Positions 1 to 11,122 of a DNA stretch of 64,000 nt are shown here, in pieces (positions within the stretch are counted from its first letter, which is position 1; each line of letters starts with the position of its first letter). The position numbers were made by a program, and so were the translations under genes. The stretch comes from Massospora cicadina. Taxonomy: Eukaryota > Entomophthoromycota > Entomophthoromycetes > Entomophthorales > Entomophthoraceae. The notes beneath the pieces are model-generated. The model saw only the letters and a list, made by a program, of their open reading frames with translations, had not been told where the DNA came from and searched no databases. Where the stretch lies: positions 112,551-176,550 of the forward strand of contig JAKSZP010008018.1 of the NCBI GenBank assembly GCA_022478985.1. Reading direction: 5' to 3'.

Positions 1-39
1 TAGTCAGGCGGGTGGAAGGTCTTGGGATATTCACGGTAA

Positions 40-645
40 TGTTCCCTATCCACTTATACAATTCCCCATTTTTCTGGAATGTATTGGCCCTTATTCCGTC
101 CAATACCTTGATGATGGGGGCGGTTCATCATTGTACTTGCCACTAAGCATTTTTATCAAACATGATATCACTCTGATCCGCCATAAATGCAATCGTGAGT
201 AATCTTGATAAACAAATTGGCATTCTGGTGTTTTGCTCTGGGCCAATGAAGAATTTTGAAATTGTATGACTGCAATTTAAGAGCCCATCAGTCCAGACGT
301 CCTTCCATTTCTTTCAGATTTTGTAACCAGCGTAGTGAGGCATGGTCCATTACAACTTTGAATTTCACCCCATGCAAATACACCCAGAATTGCTTATAGG
401 TGTAGATCACTGCTAAGCACTAACACTTGGTCACAATATAATTGCGCTCATGGCTGTTCAAGCTATGACTACAATATGCTACGGGGTGCTCTTCTCCTTC
501 CTCATCTTTTTGGGATAGGACTGCCACCATGGCAGAAAGGGATGCATCCGTCTGAATGATAAACTCTTTTTCAAAATTAGGATAGTGTAACAATGGCGCA
601 CTGATCAGTGCTGTACAAAGTGTATCAAAATTACGTTGCTGCCAT
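40..645 (-). pseudogene. A1 RNase H domain remnant
   Basis: Gypsy RNase H (degrades the RNA strand of the RNA/DNA hybrid). On the minus strand the motif IIQTDAS with the first catalytic Asp is readable near 540-560, followed by a VAYCS block and, further left, DHASLRWL with a later Asp near 340. The usual TEKECLAV block reads TKC-stop-CLAV, so the catalytic Glu is gone and a stop is present. It follows the RT domain directly, the normal Gypsy order. Confidence 0.8.
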
Positions 646-650
646 TCCGT

Positions 651-1500
651 CTATTCAAATATGGTGTCCTTTTGTAATAACTCAAATAGTGGGCCCCCAA
701 TACAGCTGAAGTTAGGGATGAAGTGCTGGTAATAGCCAACCATTCCCAAGGATACCTGTATATCCCGCTTGCTATTGGGTGGAGTCATTTTACAAATATC
801 TTCCACCTTAGCTGGTTGAGGTCTCAGCCCCATGGCATCAACCACAAACCCCTAGGTACTCCAGCTGGTCCTTAAAGAAATGGTATTTCTGAGGTTTGAT
901 TTTGATGTTGGCCTCGGCGAGCTGGTGGAATACTGCTTCTAAATGATCGAGGTGTTCAGAAAAGGTATGGGAGAAAACATTAATGTCATCAAGGTATACA
1001 TGGATGCACAAAAGCTTTAGGTCCCCAAGAATAGTGTCCATCGCTCGTTGAAATGTAGTTATGGCATTACAGAGCCCTTGTGGCATTCAGGTTGGGTGGA
1101 AAAGACCTTTAGAAGTGATTACAGCACACTTCTCCTGCTCCACTAGTGGCAACTTGATTTGCCAGTAACCTGAAATCAGGTTCATAGCTGAGAAAAAAAG
1201 GGCTCCCCCAGGCTGATCTAAAGCATCATCAATCCGTGGTAAGGGATATGAGTCCTTTTTGGTGATGCCGTTGAGCTTTTGGTAGTCTATTACTACATGA
1301 TTAGTACTGCCCTTCTTTTTTACAATAAGAACAGGAGAAGCCCATGGACTCTTTGATGGTTCAAGCATCCCTTGCGCTAGTAGCTTGTCGATTTCCTCAT
1401 TTACTACTCCTTCCACCACCCTTGAACAGCCGATCAGCCTTGACCTGATGGGAGGATGATCTCCAGTGTCCAGCCTATGAACCATCCCCCACGCACATCC
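651..1500 (-). pseudogene. A1 reverse transcriptase domain remnant
   Basis: Ty3/Gypsy reverse transcriptase. Reading right to left: HRLDTGDHPPIRSR (pre-RT linker), SPWASPVLIVKKK, VIDYQKLN, YPLPRIDDALDQ, MPQGLCNA, then the catalytic YLDDINVFS with YLDD at 985-996 intact, and QPAKVEDICKM at the connection region. At least one frameshift near 1086 separates the fingers and palm halves. The conserved blocks and their order make the call firm; the frame is not functional. Confidence 0.92.
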
Positions 1501-1571
1501 TAAATTGTGGTCATTGACAGCGAAAATCTCTTTACATTTTTGAAAGCGATCGCTTGATCCTTCTGTGGTTC

Positions 1572-2420
1572 TTACAGCCCCATTAATTCGTTACATGATA
1601 CAACTGCCATTACATTGAGCTGTGGTTTGAAATGCAGACCAAATTCATCCAGTGACCCAAAGTCATGAACTGAACTAACCTCCTCAATGGGGATTAAGTG
1701 TAAATATGCCACTATTTGGTGGCGGCAGATTAGCAGTGGTACTGTTTGTAAATTTTCAGGCAAAACTTTGACCTCCCCCTGCCCAGGTAATATAATACCT
1801 GGGGCCACGTGAGGCTTGAACCGCAACTTCTGATATGGCCCAATAGCTTCCCCATAGAGTCCATCTGAAACTTCTATCACCAAGTCAGTGTTTACTATAA
1901 TTTGATACCCAGATGGAATAGATATAGGTCCAGCAGCTCTGAGTGGCAGCCCTTGATCTCCATAAATTTGTTGTGAAAGGGCCCGGGTTTTGCCCTTTAA
2001 TTGATGGTAGTGCACAGGGATCATTCTATCTCTTTAAGCTAGACTGATATTCCTCATATGCACCGGATCATTTGGCACTCCACTAGAGGTGAATTGAATT
2101 GGGATTTGCTGACCCAATATTATAAAAGTCTTGTCCGTCATATCAATAACAGCCCCTCGGTGTCGCAAGAAGGCGGTTCCAATCAGCAGATCATAATTTG
2201 CTATTTGGTAACACTATAGCTGAGGCTACTACAACAATAGAACCAAACCGCAATGGAATTGAACTGTATGCTCCCTCAGAGATTGTGTTATCCTCTCCAG
2301 TAGTTCCATATACCACCTGATGATCCACGTCCAGTTTTAATGACAACCTGACCACCAATTTTGTGGAGACTATATTGATGGGGCACCTGTATCTATGATG
2401 GCATGGACTCAGGTTCTAGC
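1572..2420 (-). pseudogene. A1 protease and protease-RT spacer
   Basis: On the minus strand a retroviral-type aspartic protease start is visible: AIIDTGAPIN, with the catalytic D-T-G-A codons at 2382-2393 intact. A beta-rich stretch follows (GSIVVVASAIVLP), then a frame running 2024 to 1572 rich in beta-type segments with no domain I recognise. The same region in A2 has DTSA instead of DTGA. Stops and a frameshift separate the protease core from the spacer frame. Confidence 0.7.
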
Positions 2421-2429
2421 TACAACCAG

Positions 2430-3620
2430 GTCACAGTAAGTACATTAGGAGTAAGATGCATCTTGACTGTTTATAACATGGACATTTATGGCATCTCTGT
2501 TTCCAAGAAAACCCACAATCCACTCACCAATCATGGGGTATTGTTTGTCAATAGTGTTGGCTGGAAGAGCGACTCTTACTGCTTTCAAGAAAGGTGCATC
2601 AGAGGAGGGGTATAACTTTTCAGGTGAAACTTGGTCAAACATCTGGCAAGCATACAGCTCAACCTGCAACTGGGACCATCTTCCAATATAGCCGCAGACT
2701 GCACTCATGTCAAAATATTCACCCCTCCAACCAGCTGCTGATATAATACTGACACATCGTGCAAGGGAGCTTCCACTGAATATTCTAAGGTTGGTTCAGG
2801 TGGGACGTTTGGGTTTGATATAGCGGAGATAGAGAGTCCCATCTCTATTCCGCTCTGACTTTTACCTGGCAGTACTGTTCTGACTGTACGCAAGAGACCT
2901 GTTGATTGGGGCACCATCGGGCCATGTGCCCTTATCAACTGCATTTGAAACAGCTAACCCCATAGGGCCCAGGTCCCCAATTAATGCAAAACAAGCCGCG
3001 CTGAGAGTTGGGCTGGATGTGATAAGTGGAAACAGGGGTAGGGCAATAGTTGGGCCAGTGACCATAAGCAGGTATGGGGCAGACATTTAACTGCTGCGGG
3101 TAGCTTTGTGGAATGTGAACTGGACTAGCAGGGCTCCCCAAGTAAGAAGATTCAGCAGTTATATCAGAATGTTCCGCTTAGTATTATGTGGAGGGAAGTT
3201 GGCAGATATACGGTGCAAAAACTGAACAATTTTAAGCAATGGTACATCTTCATCCAACAGTGAGGAGATAGTGTTATGTAACTCATGGTATGGCTTTACA
3301 GCAGAAGTCATCACGATACATACGTCTGATTTGGATAATGTCTAGCCCCAATTAGCACATGAGCTTCCGCCATAAATTTCTCAGCAAGCGCAATTAGGGT
3401 CTCATTCCGCTGAAATCTGATGGCCAACAATTCAGCCTTCCGCTGGGACATCTTTGCAGTTCCACTGAACAACCACAGCACCGTCTCTTTGATTTCTTGG
3501 TATGTAATAGAACTGCTGGAAAGGTAACAGATGACTTGATCAGCACTTCTGATGTCCAAGGTAGAAATCAGCAGTTTTACTCTCCATTGATCTGAGACAC
3601 CTTCAGTTGCAATTTCAAAT
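2430..3620 (-). pseudogene. A1 gag remnant
   Basis: Gag polyprotein remnant (capsid and nucleocapsid) upstream of the protease. The frame around 3141-2935 ends in SCFKCS, the first half of a CCHC zinc knuckle that is complete in the homologous A2 region (45965-46006). Further right, 3559-3311 carries a helical capsid-like stretch (ADQVICYLSSSSITYQEI). Assignment rests on position between 5' LTR and protease and on alignment with A2. Confidence 0.65.
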
Positions 3621-3847
3621 CACTTAAAAACCCAGGAATATTCCCTTATAGATCAAATGGGGGCAGCTTATTATAGCAAACCTCCTGGAGCAGCTAATCT
3701 TGTTTTTTCAGCACAGTGTCCAAAGCCAGTTTCAGTTCCACATAGGCAACTGACCCAGAGTGATGAGTAGAATTTTTATCAACACAACATTGATGCAACA
3801 TATCTGGCAACTGAGATTTTATCATTTATATTTGATTAATGGGTCCC

Positions 3848-3862
3848 CTGTAGTGAGCACCA
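3848..3862 (-). other. A1 primer binding site
   Basis: Minus-strand TGGTGCTCACTACAG lies one base inside the 5' LTR, where a Gypsy element binds the 3' end of a tRNA primer. The identical 15-mer is found in A2, C and at 54282. Confidence 0.8.
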
Positions 3863-3863
3863 C

Positions 3864-4358
3864 TGTTATTTGGCGATCCTCCATAGATACGCCAACAGAA
3901 TTTGCACAGGGTGCGACCCACTGAGCAATCAGGGCCAACGATTTGATGATCGTTGCCCTCAAAATAACATACTAAATTTTATCAAAATAAATATGGAGCA
4001 CTTGCTCTCACAACCTTTTTTATTAAATATACTTAATACCGCAGATTCTTCTTATTCCTCTTACTCTAAGCTTACTTAACAACTTTCTTCTTGATCATCT
4101 CATCTTGCCTATATTATAGCGACTTTGTATGCTATGGCTTCTATGGCTTAACAATTTAATTCGCCATATCTCATTGTCTCCGTCAATTCTTCATTTGTTG
4201 CTTTCACAATCGCCTAATTTGAGGCGATTTCCCAATAACCCAATATCGCCTCATCTCAAGGCGCTCAAATAATTACTACTTGTACTAAACTCGGCAGCTC
4301 CTACCATTCCGTTATAATGACCTAGGGCTTATTGTCCAGTCATATTAGAATCGCGACA
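3864..4358 (-). repeat. A1 5' LTR
   Basis: About 495 bp, matching both A2 LTRs (40134-40627 and 46916-47412) along its length, including the blocks ATCTCATTG, GAGGCGATTT (plus-strand reading) and the terminal CGACA. Plus-strand ends are TG and CA, as expected for an LTR. The outer end (4358) abuts B1 gag sequence. Confidence 0.85.
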
Positions 4359-4429
4359 CCCCCAATAATAACCAAGCAGTAGCTAAACATGAAGCTGGAC
4401 TAGTCCAGTCAAGAAACCTAGAGTGGGAA

Positions 4430-4895
4430 ATGTAGGAAACTGGGTCATTTATCTCAAGTGTGGCAAGACTGGCCATGTTGCACCATTTTTCAGAACTAAA
4501 CTGGAAAATATCAATATGGTTATAGCCGCTGAAGATCAAATGAATTACATGGGAAAAGATCAGTAAGAATAGACATGGAACAGTCTATATATGCCTATGC
4601 TCAAGTTCCCCCAATTTAGTACACATCACCGTATAGAGCAACCAAAATGAATAGGGAGGCTCAAGTAGATACGCGTTTAAAAGTGAAAGCCACTGAGCCT
4701 GAAATGATTGAAAAGATGACGCGACCATATGTGAAGCAGCCTCAAGCCACGCAACTGTACCTGGAGGCCAATAGTAGTACCTTGGATGATGTTAACATGT
4801 CAATTCCAATGGTCATTATTAAGGAGATTACCTATAATCTGAACAGCTTTCTTAATCCTTTGATTCTGCTAATGATGCCACAATTTTTTGAGTAA
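4430..4895 (+). pseudogene. B1 gag C-terminal remnant with broken zinc knuckle
   Basis: Around 4450-4491 one frame reads YLKCGKTGHVAPFF, a CCHC nucleocapsid knuckle in which the first Cys has become Tyr and the last Cys Phe, while CGKTGH is kept. Downstream is a charged frame at 4647-4895 starting MNREAQVDTRLKVKATEPEM. Its position just 5' of the protease supports gag. Confidence 0.65.
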
Positions 4896-4919
4896 AAAAT
4901 ATTTCCTCTTATTCTGATT

Positions 4920-5800
4920 GCACTTATGCCAATTATTTGTAAAATGAGCAATGTTTTATGCGATTATAGACAGTGGAGCTCCAATTAATACTGTTACTAC
5001 AAAGTTATTGAAAAAATCAAGGCTCAAACCAGATGTGAATCATAACAACATTTATGAAATGGTGGGCCTGCATGTCACTACTTCCTAAGGGAGGATGTAG
5101 CGCCTTGCCTCTATGGTTTGGATCAACGATTGTCACCACACTGTCAATAGTCTTTCCTAATCAGAGTTATGAGATATTTTTGATATTGACTTCATGTAAC
5201 TGTATGAGATTCAGTGTACTTCAAAAATATACTCTCAAAATTCTAGTGTTAACTTTGTCGCTGTTTTACAACCAAAAGGGGGATCCACCCTCTGAATAAA
5301 TAAACGATTATATTAATCAGAATATGCAGATGGGATCATACCAGTAAAGTACTGTAAGACTGGTAAACATTATAGGCTGCTGCCAGTTAATTCTGAAGAA
5401 TGCTGGGGGATCCCTAAGGGCGCAAAAGCCAATGGTTGTTGATAAAAAGGAGCAGTGTAGCATAGGAACCATCCTTACTTTGGAAACATCTGAAATCTGT
5501 GAGCCAATATTATGCACCGTGGCAGAAAGGTAGAACTGAACCCCATGTTTCATCTAGATTTTAATTCTTAGTCATGGCGAAATCCAGATACTGGTCACCA
5601 ACCTATTGGATAGACCAATATGTAAAGATTCAAATCAAGTAGTGGACTTCGCTCATATAGTTCCTAATACAGAAATTCTGTCCTTACATGCCTTTGTATT
5701 TTTGAATGAAATAGGATTACCCAATGGCCCAAAATCCAAGAAAATCTATGCCATGTTCAATTGGGATAAACTGACAGCGATCTCAGAGTAACAAACCACT
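4920..5800 (+). pseudogene. B1 aspartic protease and spacer
   Basis: The frame at 4960-4995 reads AIIDSGAPIN, with the catalytic D-S-G-A at 4969-4980, followed by a TKLL helix start. The downstream spacer to about 5800 resembles the A1/A2 spacer (GSTIVTTLSIVFPNQ) but is broken. The end of the spacer (LNEIGLPNGPKSKK) corresponds to the pre-RT segment of C at 17040-17110. Confidence 0.65.
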
Positions 5801-6017
5801 ACTTAAATAACTCTGAAGGTATCACAGGGGTTTTTGTACAAGACAATTATGACCTTAGTTGTTCCAAAGGTATAGTTTTTAAGGTCAACGTTGGATATAA
5901 ACTCCAATTTGTATGCGGGCAATCTAACATTTACAAGACTTTGAGGCCATAGTTTCTGACAATGTTGCAGAAATACTGAACATGGGTTGTTGGTCCCATC
6001 TTCAAATCCTTAGGCAA

Positions 6018-6640
6018 GTATAATCTTGATTGTAAATAAGAAAGTTGGATCCAATTGTATTTTCAAAGATTACCTTCAGTTGGACAATATAACAAAAAAG
6101 GACTCCTACTTGCTGCCGTGGATAGATGATGTGCTGATTCGCCTAAGGGGGCTCAATTCTTTTCAGCAATGGATTTTATATCTGAGTACTGGGAGATTGA
6201 CCTACCTAAGGAGGGTAAGAAAAAGTATAATCCTTACTGGCCATGGACGATATCAGCTGACGTGAATGCCTCATAGTCTCTTCAATGCGCCAGTGATGTT
6301 TCAATGAGTAATGGATACTGTGTTGGTGACCTAAAGTTTTCATGCATTCTCATTTACCTAGACGATATCAATGTTTTTAGTTGCACTTTCACAGATCAAA
6401 TTTGGCACTTGAAGGAAGTAGTAAAAATTATTTGCTGAAGATTTGAAGATAAAACCTCAGAAATGTCATTTCTTTAAGAGGGAGATTAAATACTTGGGTT
6501 TTACTGTAGATGCTGAAGGACTAAGTACTCAAAACCCAAACTTGAGGCAATTCAAGCCAAGTCCCAACTGAACTGTTTGAGATGCGCAGGTAATCTTAAA
6601 AAAATGGGAAGCTATTATCACCAAATTATTAAGAACTTTG
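6018..6640 (+). pseudogene. B1 reverse transcriptase remnant
   Basis: Blocks in order: LIVNKK, DNITKKDSYLLPWIDDVL, then YLDDINVFS with YLDD at 6355-6366 intact, then KPQKCHFFK and the YLGF connection at about 6490-6505. At least two frameshifts and several stops occur. Order and motifs match C and A1 RT. Confidence 0.85.
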
Positions 6641-6649
6641 AATCCATCT

Positions 6650-7200
6650 ATGAGCCACTTTATAGCTGTTAAAGGACCTTAAGAAAGTATTTGTATGGAA
6701 TAAAGAAGCCAAGGGCTCATATGAATCTTTTGTAATAAATTTGATGACGAACCAATATTACATTATCCCAATCTTGATCAGTCGTTCATTATTCAAACTG
6801 ATGCATCTTGATGGCAGTTGGTGCCATATTGAGTCAGGTAGACGAAATTGGCGATGAACACCCTATGTCATATGAAAGACTAACATTAGGTAAACAAGAG
6901 AGAAATTATACATGACTGAGAAGGAATGTCCTGAGGTAATATACGTCTCTAAGCTGTTCAGAGTATATACCATAGAGTCCATTTTTCTGTTGTGACCGAC
7001 CATCCATCGCTGAGATGGTTGTATATTTGAAGAACCTGAAGGGAGGTTGGCCCAATGGGATTTAAAGTTACAAGCATATGATTATGAAATTGTGCAAAAA
7101 AAGATATCACGAATTAAAACACAGATAGATTATTGCAATTGCCATCTATTCTGGTGATTCAGAGTGAAGAAAATATGTTGTATGAGTAGATGTTTACTAT
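6650..7200 (+). pseudogene. B1 RNase H remnant
   Basis: IIQTDAS followed by a stop near 6785-6805, TEKECPEVIY near 6917, and VVTDHPSLRWL near 6992, giving the D, E and D positions of RNase H. It sits directly after the RT connection domain. Confidence 0.75.
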
Positions 7201-7279
7201 GGATATAAGGTATCAGAAACAGTAGTTTATTAAGAATTGAAAAATGCGATAGTTAACATAAAGATAATTAAGGACCAAT

Positions 7280-8345
7280 TGTTTAAAATTGTTGGAAAAA
7301 AATCCCTACTAATTCCAAAGCAATCTCAGCGCACTGCAATCATCAATGCAGCTCATAATATAACTGGACATGGAGGCCTGCAGAAAACTATAGAGCAGAT
7401 TTGATGGGAGTACTACTGTGAATCCCTTAATTTTGATGTCACAGAAAATATTGCTTGTTGCTCAATGTGGCAGGCATATAAGCGCTTTAAGAAAGCCACC
7501 ACCTTTTGGCTAATGGAGCCTGGGTTCACGTGGCATGATATATCCATTGAGGTGATAGGCCTTCGACCATTAGCACCAAAAAAGATGATTCATTATTGTG
7601 GCTATTAATCATTTGACTGGTTGGGTAGAGATGCGTGCTATAGCTAAAGAAGATTCCAGCAGCATTAACAGGTTTATAATGGAGCAGTTAATTTATTAAT
7701 ATGGTTGACCTCAGGTTAATATAAAAATATAATAGCAGCAACTTTACCATGAATATCATATTAAAGCTAAATAAGTCAATAGGAATACAAGGAGTACTGA
7801 TGACGCCTTACCATCCAGAAAATTAATGGGATGATTGAAAGGGTAAATAATACTCTAGATGCTACCTTAAAGAAGCGGGTCACTGGAAAAACTTTTGACT
7901 GGGTAATGTATATGTTAGAGGTAGCTTTTGTCTATAATTTAAGTTTATTTGACAACTGATAAATACTATTTTGGTTTTCCTTATGGGCGTCAGGCTAGTT
8001 TGCCCTGATTATATTATGTTCTTGAACCAAATCCTGAAATCACGCCCCTACATTAATTGGAGAGCCCAACAAAAGTTCTGATATGGTTACAATTCATTTC
8101 CTATGCTAATACTCTCAATTGAAAGCATAAGGTTAAAGAATATGGATAATTAAAGTGGGCCGCTTTGCCAATTCCCAAGACTGGTAATAGGGCTAGTTAT
8201 TGTGACACCCACGGCTTTTGCAGCAGAAGAATATAGAAAAATCTGGGTTAGATCATTTGAGGTCATTGATAATTCAGCATTGGATGCCTAAATGAATAAG
8301 TATATCACCAATGGTTGTATCGTGAATAGGGTTCATGCTAAGTCT
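7280..8345 (+). pseudogene. B1 integrase remnant
   Basis: The zinc-binding HHCC region is visible as AHNITGHGGLQKT and IACC near 7330-7470, with one Cys of the second pair replaced. The core begins at FTWHDISIEVIG near 7526; ERVNNTL near 7835 keeps the Glu that completes the DDE triad in this family. The C-terminal part near 8190-8340 resembles the GPF/Y-type tail of C (HGF, KSG, MNKYITNG). Frameshifted throughout. Confidence 0.75.
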
Positions 8346-8677
8346 TAAAACATGAAATTAGTTATTACTAGTTTAAGCCTATAAATGATATTGATATATA
8401 TGTCTATTTAGTAGGGTTAATATCAGGATGTCTGTTATTCTAGGTGTGGTTTAAGGCCATTAAGTTCTTTGGCAATGGTTGCAAACCAATTTTCTTTGTG
8501 GCTCTCCCATCATTTTATTAGCTACAAATGCCAACAGTTATTCTCTCACTTTAATTTTTAAGTTTTGGTGACATATAACGCTAATGATTTTCCACCACAT
8601 CTGGGATAAAAGGTCACTGAAGGAATTTGCATCAAAAGAAATTTTGGAAGAAGATAATCTGGTTAAGCGGGGAAGGA
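8346..8677 (+). other. B1 3' non-coding region
   Basis: About 330 bp between the integrase end and the polypurine tract. I see no reading frame worth naming. It ends in the purine-rich GCGGGGAAGGA at about 8668-8677, a likely polypurine tract. Confidence 0.4.
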
Positions 8678-9175
8678 TGTGGTGATATTCAATCAGATTA
8701 AGCTTTTTCTAGCATGTTCTGATACTAGTGCTTTGATTTACCTGGTATGATCACTGATATGATCCATTAGTGTCAATGAACTTTGGGCTTCTGATGAGGA
8801 AGCTATGCTGATGATCTTAGGCTTCCAAAAAGGAAACTACAAATAGCAATTTTGGCTATCACAATAATTGGAAGTCCATGCGTTATTGTGGATGATCTCT
8901 GATAGTTTTGGTTACCAGGCTCGAGGGCACAATTGCCACCACTGTGAGAATTGAACCAATGGAAGTTTCAACCAATAGCATATCAAATGCTGCAGGTCAA
9001 TGAATAGTAGTAACGTTCTTAACTGGCGACCAGTGCCAATGATTATAAAAAGAGGGCATTAAATTAAGTGAAAGACCTGTATATATGAAAATTACTTTCC
9101 TAATAAAATTGCCTTGTTCTTGGGTTTACTAGATTTTACTAGTAAATATTTTTAATTGTTGTAGACCAGAAGTGA
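8678..9175 (+). repeat. probable B1 3' LTR
   Basis: Starts with TG right after a polypurine tract, has a TATA-like TTATAAAA near 9035-9045 and an AATAAA near 9103, in the order expected for U3, R and U5. The partner LTR is not in the window, so the right end is approximate. Confidence 0.5.
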
Positions 9176-9189
9176 TAAATTATTTTAAA

Positions 9190-9655
9190 AAAGATCAAGT
9201 TTGCCTGAACGGTTACCAGCTCAGAAACATGCTTCTTGTCATCAAAAGTAAAGCTTTGTTAGTTTATAAAATAAACCCTAACAAAACCTGAGCAGCAGCC
9301 GCTTTTCAACAGCACAGTGATTAAAGGAGATGCCTTCTGGAATTGCTCCTCCACTTCCCATATCACAAAAAGCGTTACTCCCATCAATGTGGTCATGAAG
9401 ACATTGAAACGAAGAATAATGAAAGTATACTAGGTCAGTTGACCTAAAAGGTTTTAGAAGATCCTTATTTTATGAAGCCATATAAGTCTTCTGAGCATTG
9501 TGTACCAACTCGCCCTATATATATTATATCTTTCTAACTCAATAAAAGTAGTCTATTTACCTCATCTTTTTGTCTTTATCAACCTCTTTGCTAGTTTTAC
9601 AGCTTTAAGTCCATTTTAACTCTGGCTTGCAGTCAAGAGAACCTCTAATTTAACA
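9190..9655 (+). repeat. D-type LTR, probably solo
   Basis: Diverged copy of the D1 LTRs (10612-11101, 27817-28284). Shared blocks include GAATTGCTCCTCCACTTCCC near 9338 and the pyrimidine-rich end with TTTTGTCTTTATCAACCTC near 9570. No D-type primer binding site follows, so it looks like a solo LTR rather than part of D1. Confidence 0.6.
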
Positions 9656-10611
9656 GTACCAATGATTAGGACTCGCAGCATGAGTGAGGGCTCTCAAAGG
9701 ACAAAAGATTGTGCTTCAGGTTGATATTTACCTGCTGACTCTGCCACCAAACAGCCCCAAGGATTATGGGAAACAAAAAATTTGGTGCCGCAGTAAACTG
9801 GTCACAGAAGCCAAACTTATGCACAGAGAATGGGAAGAACGTCTCATCGCATAACAAGTCTTAGGGGATGAATAGGCACTAAATACTGAGAATCTTACCT
9901 CAAAATCTAGATTCAGATCATGTTCCGCTTTTATGCTTATAAAATTCCCAAAACTCCTTTATTCAAGAGAGCCTTAACAGATACCATATAGGATCTCAAC
10001 TGAAGCTTAAAGGAAACAAAAAGTAAGCATGAATTTATTTTTTTTTGCAATCTCATGCAATATAACTGGCGAGGAGAGATTAACCACTGTAATTTCCACA
10101 TGGCCATCTTCAATGGGAGAAATCGTTACTCCAGATATAAAAGCAACCTCAACTTCTGACTGTTGTACTGCAGACAACAGAGCATCAATGGATCCAAATG
10201 CAACTTTTCCATAGTGGTGTCAGATTCCACAGAAGGGTTACACCACCAGAACACATAATTGCAGGTCTGGAGATGGAAGGAGTGGGAGTAGGAAAACAGC
10301 ACACCCACACCTGTGACCCATACAAACTGGATATTATTTAGGGAGAAAGATGAGCTGAACTCTTTTACGCTTGAACCAGGGAATTAAATCAAAGTTAATT
10401 GGGTCAGGAGAATCTCCTTTAACCGCGGCATAGAAGCTGATCCAAAGAACAGGGTAATCAATCAACCACCACCACATTAATCAATGGTTAGACATTCTGC
10501 TCATATCATAAAGCCAATGCATTATACCGCTTATAAATGAGGGTGGAGAAGGACAAGAATTGGGGTTTTTTAATTATGTCATGGAACTTGCATATATCTT
10601 TTAGACTATAC
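9656..10611 (-). other. unassigned stretch with a possible minus-strand coding remnant
   Basis: About 950 bp between two D-type LTRs. On the minus strand, 10450-10030 shows fairly open frames (for example FDLIPWFKRKRVQLIFLP, and further left VQQSEVEVAFISGV) joined by shifts. I recognise no family. It could be part of an old element whose flanking LTR is at 9190-9655. Confidence that it once coded is low. Confidence 0.25.
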
Positions 10612-11101
10612 TGCCATTCAGGATGAGTTATTTTCATAATTTAAGATATTAAGCGAGTCATGATCTTTACTCCAAAATTGAGCCTCAATAAGTTGACTTT
10701 TAAGCCCTTACAATTGAAACCTGTCCTTGAAGGAAGTGACGGGATGTTCAATAAGGAAGCATCACTTTCATGAGAATTACTAGAGTTGCCTTTTGGAATT
10801 GCACCTCCGCTTCCCAGATATTGAAAGGCGTGACTCCCAACAATGCAGGCATGAGGACAACAAAGAACAATGAGGGAATCAAGTAGGCAGTCAATACATA
10901 AGAATATAATGCTCCTGAACATATGAGGTCATGGAGATCCTCTCTGCATCATGTTCCCACGCACCCTATAAACATTAAAACCTTTTAGTCAATATCTTAT
11001 TCTATTTCACCGCATATTTTTGTCTACATTGACCTCTCCGCTAGGTTTACAGCTTCTATCCCATTTTGAACCTTGGCTATAACCAAGAGAATTGTTAAGC
11101 A
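10612..11101 (+). repeat. D1 5' LTR
   Basis: Aligns with 27817-28284 along the length: GCGAGTCA, CCAAATTGAGC-type block, GCACCTCC, AACAAAGAACAATGAGG, and the CACGCACC block. Ends in CA at 11101. A primer binding site variant (TGGGTAGCTCACTACAG) follows at 11106-11122 and differs from the A/C site by a two-base insertion. Confidence 0.75.
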
Positions 11102-11122
11102 GACATGGGTAGCTCACTACAG

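Larger units (their letters stand above)
1..4358 (-). mobile_element. Ty3/Gypsy element A1 (3' part cut by window edge)
   Basis: Read on the minus strand, this is a decayed Ty3/Gypsy retrotransposon: 5' LTR at the right, then primer binding site, gag, protease, RT and RNase H. Integrase and 3' LTR lie left of the window. It is the same family as A2 (40134-47412): the sequence at position 20 onward aligns with about 41700 onward of A2, roughly 85% alike by eye. Its right LTR abuts a Gypsy gag remnant on the plus strand (B1), so A1 appears to have inserted into B1. All frames carry stops and shifts. Confidence 0.9.
4359..9175 (+). mobile_element. Ty3/Gypsy element B1 (5' part displaced by A1)
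   Basis: Plus-strand Gypsy element with gag, protease, RT, RNase H, integrase and probable 3' LTR in order, much more decayed than C but of the same general type (NITKKDSY, YLDDINVFS, ERVN in integrase). The 5' LTR and most of gag lie beyond A1, outside the window. Stops and indels occur every few dozen codons. Confidence 0.85.
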
